DNA from: Streptomyces abyssomicinicus
Lineage (GTDB): Bacteria; Actinomycetota; Actinomycetes; Streptomycetales; Streptomycetaceae
Assembly: GCF_008974245.1 (NCBI RefSeq)
Contig: NZ_BBZI01000013.1
Coordinates: forward strand, 242,362-306,361
DNA: 64,000 nucleotides
Direction: 5' to 3'
Both the position numbers and the translations under genes were made by a program. Below are positions 16,132 through 23,567 of this stretch, piece after piece. How positions within the stretch are numbered: the first letter of the stretch is position 1; every line of letters starts with the position of its first letter. A model generated the notes under the pieces. The model was not told the DNA's origin. It did not search any database and saw nothing but the letters and a program-made list of their open reading frames with translations.

Positions 16132-17511
16132 ATGGAACCGGCCGTGACGAAGGAAGAAGGGGGTACCCCGGCGGCCAGGCCCGCCGGGGGCGCCCCCGCC
16201 GAGCGGTCCCCGCGCGGCCGGGCGTCCCGCAGACGGACGTCCGCGCTGCCCTTCCTGTTCCTGCTGCCCGCCCTGGTGCTGCTCGGCGCGCTGGTGCTGT
16301 ACCCCATCGGGTACTCGCTGCTGCGCAGCCTGTTCGACCGCACCGGCGAGGACTTCGTCGGCTTCGACAACTACGCCGAGCTCTTCACCGACGACGGCAT
16401 CCTGACGGCGCTGACCAACAACCTGATCTGGGTCGTGGTCGCCCCGGCCGTCGCCACCGCGCTCGGTCTGGTCTTCGCGGTCCTCACCGAACGGGTGCGC
16501 TGGGGAACGGCGTTCAAACTGGTCGTCTTCATGCCGATGGCGATCTCCATGCTGGCGGCGGGCATCATCTTCCGCCTGGTCTACGACCAGGACCCGGACA
16601 AGGGCATCGCCAACGCGGTCTGGGTGGGGGTGCACGACACCTTCGCCGAGTCGTCCGCCTTCCCCAAGGCGCACCCGGGCCGCGAGTCGCCCCTGGAGCC
16701 GTCCGGCGGCGGATCGTTCACCACCACCGACCCGGTGCGGGCGGGCACGCCGGTGTCGCTCCCCCTGGTGGGCGTCGCACCCGACGTGATGCCCGAGGAG
16801 GCCGCCCCGGCCCGCCCGGCCACCGCGGACCCGGCGCGGATCACCGGAGTGACCTGGCAGGACTTCACCCGTGGCAAGGGCGTGGGCACACTCAACGAGC
16901 CCGACGCCACCGAGGTCGGCTATCCGGGCATGCGGATCGAGGCGGTCAAGGACGGCAAGGTCGTGGAGAGGGCCACGGCGGCCGCCGACGGCTCGTTCAG
17001 CCTGTCGTCCGAGGCCGACGGCGCGCTGCTGCGGCTGCCCGCGGAGAACTTCCGCCAGCCCTACAACGGGCTGGAGTGGCTCGGCCCGTCCCTCGTCACC
17101 CCGGCGGTCATCGGGGCGTACGTGTGGATGTGGGCCGGGTTCGCGATGGTGCTGATCGCCGCGGGCCTGGCGGGCGTGCCGCGGGAGCTGCTGGAGGCGG
17201 CCCGGGTGGACGGGGCGACCGAGTGGCAGGTGTTCCGCCGGATCACCGTGCCGCTGCTCGCACCGGTGCTGGGCGTGGTGCTGGTCACGTTGATGATCAA
17301 CGTACTGAAGATCTTCGACCTGGTCTTCATCATCCCGCCGGGCTCGGCCCAGGACGACGCCAACGTGCTTGCCCTGGAGCTCTACCGGAAGGGCTTCGCC
17401 GAGGACCAGCCGGGGGTCGCCAGCGCCATCTCGGTCTTCCTGCTGCTGCTCGTCGTCCCGGTGATGTGGTTCAACGTCCGGCGGATCAGGCAGGAGGGCC
17501 GACAGCGATGA
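16132..17511 (+). CDS. Carbohydrate ABC permease with large extracytoplasmic insertion
   Basis: MalF/UgpA-type permease of 459 residues, longer than the usual 300 or so. TM segments are visible at about 38-60, 96-118, 128-150, 320-345, 372-395 and 433-448. The EAA loop that docks the ATPase is intact (ELLEAARVDGATEWQVFRR, 352-370). Between TM3 and TM4, residues about 155-318 form an extra hydrophilic domain. Its second half (about 238-305) reads like a carboxypeptidase-regulatory or Cna-B-like beta-sandwich (PGMRIEAVKDGKVVERATA, then ADGSFSL). It is preceded by the binding protein (6 nt) and its stop overlaps the next permease start (ATGA). The insertion may contact the binding protein or wall glycan (inference). 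Confidence 0.9.
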   Translation: MEPAVTKEEGGTPAARPAGGAPAERSPRGRASRRRTSALPFLFLLPALVLLGALVLYPIGYSLLRSLFDRTGEDFVGFDNYAELFTDDGILTALTNNLIWVVVAPAVATALGLVFAVLTERVRWGTAFKLVVFMPMAISMLAAGIIFRLVYDQDPDKGIANAVWVGVHDTFAESSAFPKAHPGRESPLEPSGGGSFTTTDPVRAGTPVSLPLVGVAPDVMPEEAAPARPATADPARITGVTWQDFTRGKGVGTLNEPDATEVGYPGMRIEAVKDGKVVERATAAADGSFSLSSEADGALLRLPAENFRQPYNGLEWLGPSLVTPAVIGAYVWMWAGFAMVLIAAGLAGVPRELLEAARVDGATEWQVFRRITVPLLAPVLGVVLVTLMINVLKIFDLVFIIPPGSAQDDANVLALELYRKGFAEDQPGVASAISVFLLLLVVPVMWFNVRRIRQEGRQR

Positions 17512-18422
17512 CGTCGACGGCGACAACCCCGGCGGCGACCCCGGCACCGGCCCCGGCCGCGGGGCGCGCCAGGCCCTCCCTCGCCTCCCGGCTGGTCTCC
17601 GGGCTGGGCGGCACGCTGGTCCGGCTGTTCCTGGTGGTGGTCGGCCTGTTCTGGCTGGTTCCCACCATCGGCCTGCTGCTCTCCTCGCTGCGCTCGCCGC
17701 AGGACATGGCGGAGAGCGGCTGGTGGACCGTCCTCACCGAGCCCTCGCGGCTGACCTTCGAGTCGTACGCCAACCTGCTGGGCAACGGCGACATCACCGG
17801 TTCGCTGCTCAACACCCTGCTGATCACCGTGCCGGCCACCCTGCTGGTGGTGCTGATCGGGGCGCTCGCCGGGTACGCGTTCGCCTGGATGGAGTTCCCG
17901 GGGCGGGACTGGTGGTTCCTGGGCGTGGTCGGCCTGATCGTGGTGCCGGTCCAGGTGGCGCTGCTGCCGATCGCCGAACTCTTCGGCGACCTCGGGCTCT
18001 TCGGGTCGATCGCGGGCGTGGTGCTGTTCCACACCGGGTTCGGCCTGCCCTTCGCGGTGTTCCTGCTGCGGAACTTCTTCGCGGAGATTCCGCGCGAACT
18101 GCTGGAGGCCGCCCGGCTGGACGGGGCGGGCGAACTGCGGCTGTTCACCCGGGTGGTGCTGCCGCTGGGCGGTCCGGCGGTGGCGAGCCTGGGCATCTTC
18201 CAGTTCCTGTGGGTGTGGAACGACATGCTGGTGGCGCTGGTCTTCGCCGACTCCGGCAGCCAGCCGATCACGGTCGCGCTGCAGACCCAGGTGCGGCAGT
18301 TCGGCAACAACATCGACGTGCTGGCGCCGGGCGCCTTCCTGTCCATGGCGATCCCGCTGGCGGTGTTCTTCGCCTTCCAGCGCCAGTTCGTCTCCGGTGT
18401 GATGGCGGGCGCCGTCAAGTAG
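17508..18422 (+). CDS. Carbohydrate ABC permease (MalG-type)
   Basis: Second importer permease, 304 residues from the ATG at 17508, overlapping the preceding stop by four bases (translational coupling). After a Pro/Ala-rich cytoplasmic N terminus (about 1-32) there are six TM segments, with the EAA motif IPRELLEAARLDGAGELRLF and a family-typical C terminus (FQRQFVSGVMAGAVK). The length is normal for MalG relatives, without an insertion. It completes the binding protein-permease-permease operon. After the stop come short imperfect repeats of CCCGTCAAGTAG type (18420-18490), then a hairpin. Confidence 0.94.
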   Translation: MTSTATTPAATPAPAPAAGRARPSLASRLVSGLGGTLVRLFLVVVGLFWLVPTIGLLLSSLRSPQDMAESGWWTVLTEPSRLTFESYANLLGNGDITGSLLNTLLITVPATLLVVLIGALAGYAFAWMEFPGRDWWFLGVVGLIVVPVQVALLPIAELFGDLGLFGSIAGVVLFHTGFGLPFAVFLLRNFFAEIPRELLEAARLDGAGELRLFTRVVLPLGGPAVASLGIFQFLWVWNDMLVALVFADSGSQPITVALQTQVRQFGNNIDVLAPGAFLSMAIPLAVFFAFQRQFVSGVMAGAVK

Positions 18423-18563
18423 CCCGTCAAGTAGTAGTCCGTCAAGTGGTCCGTCGCGCGGCTCGTCACGTGGCCCGTCACGCGGCGGCCGTACACCGAG
18501 CAACGATCACGCACATCACTCGATCGGAAGCGTCCGTCATGCGGGCGAATCCGTTCACCTGAA

Positions 18564-18590
18564 GGGGCGGTCCGGTCAACGGGCCGCCCC
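18564..18590 (+). terminator. Hairpin downstream of the importer operon
   Basis: GGGGCGG (18564-18570) pairs with CCGCCCC (18584-18590) around a 13-nt loop. It lies about 140 nt beyond the last permease and about 100 nt before the glycosyltransferase operon, so it plausibly separates the two transcription units. There is no U-tract. Confidence 0.5.
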
Positions 18591-18692
18591 GACACGCGTG
18601 CGGCGTGGCCACTCGGCAGGGCGGCGGAGCGTATCCATGTCACACCTTCGGATGTCTCCGCTCCGGCCGACCGCCCCCGTCACCCCCTGGAT

Positions 18693-20927
18693 GTGCCGTT
18701 GCCCAGGTTCAGTGTCATCGTGCCCGCGTACCGGGTCCAGGCCTACCTCCACTCCTGCCTGGAGTCGGTGCTCGGGCAGTCGTACGCGGACCTGGAGCTG
18801 ATCGCGGTCGACGACGGCTCCCCGGACCGGTGCGGGGCGATCATCGAGGAGTTCGCCGCCCGCGACCCCCGCGTCCGCGCCGTCCACCTGGACCGCAACA
18901 CCGGCCTGGGGCCCGCCCGCAACGCCGGCATGGAGCAGGCGTCCGGCGACTACCTGATCTTCCTCGACGGCGACGACACCCTCACCCCGCACGCCCTGCG
19001 GGCCGTCGCCGAACGGCTGGAGCGCACCGGCGACCCGGACGTCCTGGTCTACGACTACGCCCGCCTCCACCTGGACGGCGGCATCGTCCGCAACCGGCTC
19101 GCCGCCGAACTCGGCGAGGAGGGCCCCGCGCCGTTCCGGCTGGACGACCGGCCCGGGCTGCTCAACCTGCTCATGGTCGTCTGGAACAAGGCCTACCGGC
19201 GCGCCTTCCTGGAACGGGAGGACCTCCGCTTCCCGCCCGGCTGCTACGAGGACATCCCCTTCACCTACCCGGCCCTGCTGGCCGCCGGTTCGCTGGCCAC
19301 CCTCGACCGGGTCTGCCTCCACTACCGGCAGCGGCGCCTGGGCAACATCCTCGGCACCCCCGGGCGGCAGCACTTCGACGTGTTCGCCCAGTACGACCGC
19401 GTCTTCGCCTTCCTCGACGCCCGCCCCGCCCTGGCCCACTGGCGGGGGCCCCTCTTCCAGCGCATGACGGACCACTGCTTCACCGTCCTGAGCCGCGCCG
19501 ACCGTCTGCCGCCCGGCAGCCACCGGGAGTTCCTGCGCCGCGCCCGCGCCCAGCACCTGCGGCGCCGCGTGCCCGGGCTGCGCCCCGCCACCTGGCGGGA
19601 GAGCGCCCGTCACCTGGTGATCCGCAGCGGCAGCCCCCGGCTCTGGCGGCTCCTGCGCCTCACCCTCGTCGCCTCCCGCCGCACCGCGCACCTGGCCCGC
19701 GCCGCCGCCCGCGCCGCCCGCGCGGCACTGCTGCGCCTGCACTACGCCACGCAGCGGCTCCTCCCCCCGCGGGACCTGGCCCTGTTCACCGCGGGGGGCG
19801 GCACGGCGGCCCACGGCGGCGACCCGGGGGCGCTGGAGACCGCGTTCCGGGTGTGGGCGCCACGGACCCGCACCGCCTGGGCCGCGCCGCGCGCGCTGGC
19901 CGGGACCGTGCCGCCGGACACCCTCCACCTCACTCCCGGCGGCCTCGCCTGGTGGACCGCGCTGGCCCGGGCCCGTTACCTGGTCACCGACACCGGCTTC
20001 GGCACACCGGTGCGCACCCGGCGCGGCCAGATCCTGCTGCGCACCGCCGACGGCCTCCCGCTCACCCGCGCCGGGCTGGACGCGGCCCGGCCCGACGTCC
20101 CCGCCGTCCTCGCCGACGCCGACAGCTGGGACCTGTGCCTGTCCGGCGACGCGCACACCACGCTGGTCCACGAACGCGGCTACCCCGGCCGGTACACCAT
20201 CCTGGAGTTCGGCCGCCCCCGCACCGACGTCTACCAGCGGGCCACCCCGGAGGACGTCCGCCGGGCCCGCGCCCTGCTGGGCGTTCCGCACGGCCGCACG
20301 GCGGTGCTCTACGCCCCCGCGCGGCGGCCCGCCCCGGCGCCGACGCTGGACGTGGAGGAACTGGCGCGACGGCTGGGCGAGCACTTCGTCCTGCTGACCA
20401 CCGTCCCCGACCCGGGGACCTACCCGGCCGGGCGGGTGATCGACGTCTGCGCCACGGCGGCGCCGCAGACAGCCCTCTGCCTGGCGGCGGACGTCCTGGT
20501 CACCGACGGCTCGCCGCTGGTCGCCGACTTCGCCGCACTGGACCGGCCGGTGGTCGCCTGGGGCCCGGACCGCGCGGCCCTGGACGCCGCAGGCGGCCTG
20601 TACCCCGTCGAGGTGCCGGGCCCGGTGGCCGCGGACCGGGCGGCGCTGGCCCGGCTGCTGGCCACCGGCGCCTGCGACGGACCCGCCTTCGCCGAACTGC
20701 GCGCCGCCTTCCGCGAGCGCCACTGCCCCTACGACGACGGGCGGGTCGCCGAACGGGTCGTGCGGCGGGTGGTCCTCGGCGAGAGATCCGGGCTCCCCGC
20801 GGTGACCCCGCCCGCCGCCCGCCGCCCGGTCCCCTCCGCCGTGCCGGTCGTCGCGTCCGCCCCCGGCCCGGCCGCGCTGCCCGCCGCGCGGTCCACCGCC
20901 GGATACGGCCTGGCGGAACAGCGCTGA
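18693..20927 (+). CDS. GT2 glycosyltransferase fused to a degenerate TagF-like domain
   Basis: A 744-residue bifunctional-type protein from the GTG at 18693 (V/MPLPRFSVIVPAYRV). The N-terminal half (about 1-240) is a GT-A family 2 transferase with VDDGSPD and the metal-binding FLDGDDT. An Arg/Ala-rich helical linker follows. The C-terminal half (about 370-700) aligns with CDP-glycerol glycerophosphotransferases (TagF), but catalytic positions are lost: the HGTPLK motif reads ADGLPL, the TDYSSIMFDY motif reads TDGSPLVADF, and the RxH segment is absent. So the GT2 half looks active and the TagF half inactive. First gene of the surface-polymer operon; the start is weakly supported by ribosome-binding sequence. 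Confidence 0.88.
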   Translation: MPLPRFSVIVPAYRVQAYLHSCLESVLGQSYADLELIAVDDGSPDRCGAIIEEFAARDPRVRAVHLDRNTGLGPARNAGMEQASGDYLIFLDGDDTLTPHALRAVAERLERTGDPDVLVYDYARLHLDGGIVRNRLAAELGEEGPAPFRLDDRPGLLNLLMVVWNKAYRRAFLEREDLRFPPGCYEDIPFTYPALLAAGSLATLDRVCLHYRQRRLGNILGTPGRQHFDVFAQYDRVFAFLDARPALAHWRGPLFQRMTDHCFTVLSRADRLPPGSHREFLRRARAQHLRRRVPGLRPATWRESARHLVIRSGSPRLWRLLRLTLVASRRTAHLARAAARAARAALLRLHYATQRLLPPRDLALFTAGGGTAAHGGDPGALETAFRVWAPRTRTAWAAPRALAGTVPPDTLHLTPGGLAWWTALARARYLVTDTGFGTPVRTRRGQILLRTADGLPLTRAGLDAARPDVPAVLADADSWDLCLSGDAHTTLVHERGYPGRYTILEFGRPRTDVYQRATPEDVRRARALLGVPHGRTAVLYAPARRPAPAPTLDVEELARRLGEHFVLLTTVPDPGTYPAGRVIDVCATAAPQTALCLAADVLVTDGSPLVADFAALDRPVVAWGPDRAALDAAGGLYPVEVPGPVAADRAALARLLATGACDGPAFAELRAAFRERHCPYDDGRVAERVVRRVVLGERSGLPAVTPPAARRPVPSAVPVVASAPGPAALPAARSTAGYGLAEQR

Positions 20928-21094
20928 GGGAGCCTCACCGATGCCCACGTCACGTCCGACCCCGACCCGCCCGTCCACCTGGCGCCCGCCTGGCCGCCCG
21001 CCGGGGCCGCACCGCGGCCGCTGACCCGCCGCGCCGCACCGCGCCGCACGGCACCGCGCCGCTTCCGCAGCGCCCACCGCGTCCGCAGCGCCCG

Positions 21095-21130
21095 CCGCAC
21101 CCACCGCACCCACCGCACCCACCGCACCCA
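21095..21130 (+). repeat. 9-bp tandem repeat in the 20928-21204 spacer
   Basis: Four perfect copies of CCGCACCCA in the 277-bp spacer between the first and second GT2-TagF genes. The rest of the spacer is C/G-rich imperfect repeats (CCGCACCGCGCCG-like) with no credible gene. A GGAGGC element at 21190-21195 is the ribosome-binding site for the next gene. Confidence 0.8.
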
Positions 21131-21204
21131 CCGCGAGAAGACGCCCGCCCGCGAACCCCCGGGAAGCCGCCCGGGACCATCCGAGACCAGGAGGCGCACG
21201 AACC

Positions 21205-23562
21205 ATGCCCCGGTTCTCCGTCGTGATCCCCACCCACGGCACCGCCCACCGCCTGGCGGACGCCCTGGACAGCGTCCTCACCCAGTCGCGCCGCGACCTG
21301 GAGGCGATCGTGGTCCTGGACGGCCCGGACGCCCCCGCCGCCGACGTCCTCGCCGGCCGCCACGGCCAGGACCCGCGCGTCCGCCGCGTCACCTCGCCGC
21401 CCGCCGCCGGACTCGGCGCGGCCCGCAACGCCGGGACGGCCGCGGCCCGCGGGGAGTACCTGCTGTTCCTCGACGGCGACGACACCCTCACCCCCGGCGC
21501 CCTGGCCGCGGTCGACGCCCGGCTCGCCGCCACCGGCGACCCCGACGTGCTGGTCCTCGGCCACGAACGCGTCCCCTGGTGGACCCCGGCCCGCCCTCCC
21601 GCTCCAGGCGGGCAACCGCCCGAACGGTCCGCGCCCGACGGGCCGTTCCACCCCGCCGAGGTCCCGCACCTCACCGGCGTGCGGCTGCCCGCCTGGAGCG
21701 CGGCCTGCCGCCGCGACTTCCTCGCACGGCACCGCCTCCGCTTCGCGCCCGGCCGGTACACCGACCTCTCCTGGACCCCGGCCGCGCTGCTGGCCGCCGA
21801 CCGGGCCGCCGTGCTGAACCGCACCGTCGTCTCCCACCGGGTGCGCCGCCAGGGCAGCCGCCTCCACGAGCCCGGGGCGCACCACCTGGACCTGCTGGAC
21901 CGTGCCGAGGAACTGCTGCGCCGCGCGGCCGGTCTGCCCGCCGCCCGGACGGGACCCCTCTTCGCCGACGTGATCGCGCTGGTCCTGCGGACCGCCGCAG
22001 ACCCGCGCCGCCTGCCGTCGGCCCACCGCCGCGCCTTCTTCCGCCGCGCCTCCCGCCTGTACCGCCGGCACCGCCCCGCCGGGTTCCGCCCGCCCCGCGG
22101 CAGCCTGGGCGTGCAGCACCGGCTGCTCGCCGCCGGCAACCACACCGCGTTCCGGCTGCTGCGCGCCGGCCGCCGGGCCGCCGGCCGCCTCCGGGCGCTC
22201 GCGGCCCCGCCCCGCCGGCTGCGCGGGCTGCGCACCCGCCTGTACTACCGCCGCCGCCTGCGCCGCCCGCTGGACCCGGGCCTCGCGGTGTACTGCGCCT
22301 ACTGGGGCCGCGGCTACGCCTGCAACCCGGCGGCGATCCACGCCAAGGCCCGCGAACTCGCCCCGCACCTGCGGGGGGTCTTCCTGGTGGAGCGGGACGC
22401 CGTCCGCACGCTGCCGCCGGGCGTGGAGCACGCGGTGACCGGCACCCGGAAGTACTGGGACCTGCTGGCCCGCGCCACCTACCTGGTCTCCAACGCCAAT
22501 CTCCCCGACGCCGTCGTCAAGCGCCCCGGCACCGTCCACCTCCAGACCCAGCACGGCACGCCGCTGAAGCGGATGGGGCTCGACCAGGCCGCCCACCCGG
22601 TGGTGGCCGCCGCCACCGGCAGTTTCACCAAGCTGCTGGCCCGGGTCTCCCGCTGGGACCACAACCTCTCCTCCAACCCGCACTCCACCGAAACCTGGGA
22701 GCGCGTCTTCCCCGGCGGGCACGGGACGCTGGAGTACGGCTACCCCCGCAACGACGTGTACTGCACGGCCACCGCGCACGACGTGGCGCGGATCCGCCGC
22801 GAACTGGGCGTCCCCGAGGGCGCCACCGCCGTGCTCCACGCCCCCACCCACCGCGACCACGCCCAGGGGTTCGACCCCGCCGGGGTCGACCCGGTACGGC
22901 TGGCCGAGGCGGCCGGGGAGGACGCGGTGGTGCTGCTGCGCGCCCACTACTTCCACGACCGGGCCGGCGGCGAACGCGCCGCCGCCTCCCCGCTGGTGAT
23001 CGACGTGACCTCCCACCGCTCGGCGGAGGAGGTGTGCCTGGCGGCGGACGTGCTGGTCACCGACTACTCCTCCATCATGTTCGACTACGCCGTCCTCGAC
23101 CGCCCGATCGTGGTCCACGCCCCCGACCGGGACGTCTACGGCGCCACCCGGGGCTTCACCTTCGACCTCTTCGCCGAGCCCCCCGGGCCCGTCTCCCGCA
23201 CCGCCGACGGTCTCTACCGCCTCCTCGCCGAAGGCGCCCACGCCACCGCGGAGTCCGCCCGCCTGCGTGCCGCGTTCCGCCGCCGCTTCTGCCCCTGGGA
23301 CGACGGGCACGCCGCGGAACGGGTCGTCCGCCGCGTCCTCCTGGGCGAGCCCCCCGAAGCCCTCCCCCCGGTCGTCCCCCTCGACGCCCGCACCCCGGCC
23401 CCCTCCGCCGCCCCGCCACCACCGCCCGCGGGCCCCTCCGCGGACCCGCACGTCCCCGCGGGCCGTTGCGCGCCCGCCGCCGCGCCCACCGGGGGGCATG
23501 AGGCGGCGGTGCCCCCTCCCGCGGCACCGGACCCCGCCACCGACCGCCCGGTGAGGAGCTGA
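21205..23562 (+). CDS. GT2 glycosyltransferase-TagF fusion (TagF site intact)
   Basis: A 785-residue fusion protein (MPRFSVVIPTHG). The N-terminal GT2 domain has LDGDDT (about 92-97) but lacks the first Asp pair seen in its neighbours (VVLDGPD instead of VDDGSPD). The C-terminal TagF-like domain has the full set: HLQTQHGTPLKRMG with the catalytic-type His, the RxH-like LLRAHYFHD, and DVLVTDYSSIMFDYAVLDRP. TagF enzymes add glycerol-phosphate units from CDP-glycerol; a related polyol-phosphate transfer is likely. The C-terminal 60 residues are Pro/Ala-rich and disordered. A good ribosome-binding site (GGAGGCGC) precedes the ATG. It lies 5 nt before the third fusion gene. Confidence 0.92.
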   Translation: MPRFSVVIPTHGTAHRLADALDSVLTQSRRDLEAIVVLDGPDAPAADVLAGRHGQDPRVRRVTSPPAAGLGAARNAGTAAARGEYLLFLDGDDTLTPGALAAVDARLAATGDPDVLVLGHERVPWWTPARPPAPGGQPPERSAPDGPFHPAEVPHLTGVRLPAWSAACRRDFLARHRLRFAPGRYTDLSWTPAALLAADRAAVLNRTVVSHRVRRQGSRLHEPGAHHLDLLDRAEELLRRAAGLPAARTGPLFADVIALVLRTAADPRRLPSAHRRAFFRRASRLYRRHRPAGFRPPRGSLGVQHRLLAAGNHTAFRLLRAGRRAAGRLRALAAPPRRLRGLRTRLYYRRRLRRPLDPGLAVYCAYWGRGYACNPAAIHAKARELAPHLRGVFLVERDAVRTLPPGVEHAVTGTRKYWDLLARATYLVSNANLPDAVVKRPGTVHLQTQHGTPLKRMGLDQAAHPVVAAATGSFTKLLARVSRWDHNLSSNPHSTETWERVFPGGHGTLEYGYPRNDVYCTATAHDVARIRRELGVPEGATAVLHAPTHRDHAQGFDPAGVDPVRLAEAAGEDAVVLLRAHYFHDRAGGERAAASPLVIDVTSHRSAEEVCLAADVLVTDYSSIMFDYAVLDRPIVVHAPDRDVYGATRGFTFDLFAEPPGPVSRTADGLYRLLAEGAHATAESARLRAAFRRRFCPWDDGHAAERVVRRVLLGEPPEALPPVVPLDARTPAPSAAPPPPPAGPSADPHVPAGRCAPAAAPTGGHEAAVPPPAAPDPATDRPVRS

Positions 23563-23567
23563 ACCCC

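Noticed and set aside
18539..18562. A seven-codon frame MRANPFT after the importer operon
   Set aside because: It lacks a ribosome-binding site and overlaps the approach to a hairpin; there is no evidence of a leader peptide function.
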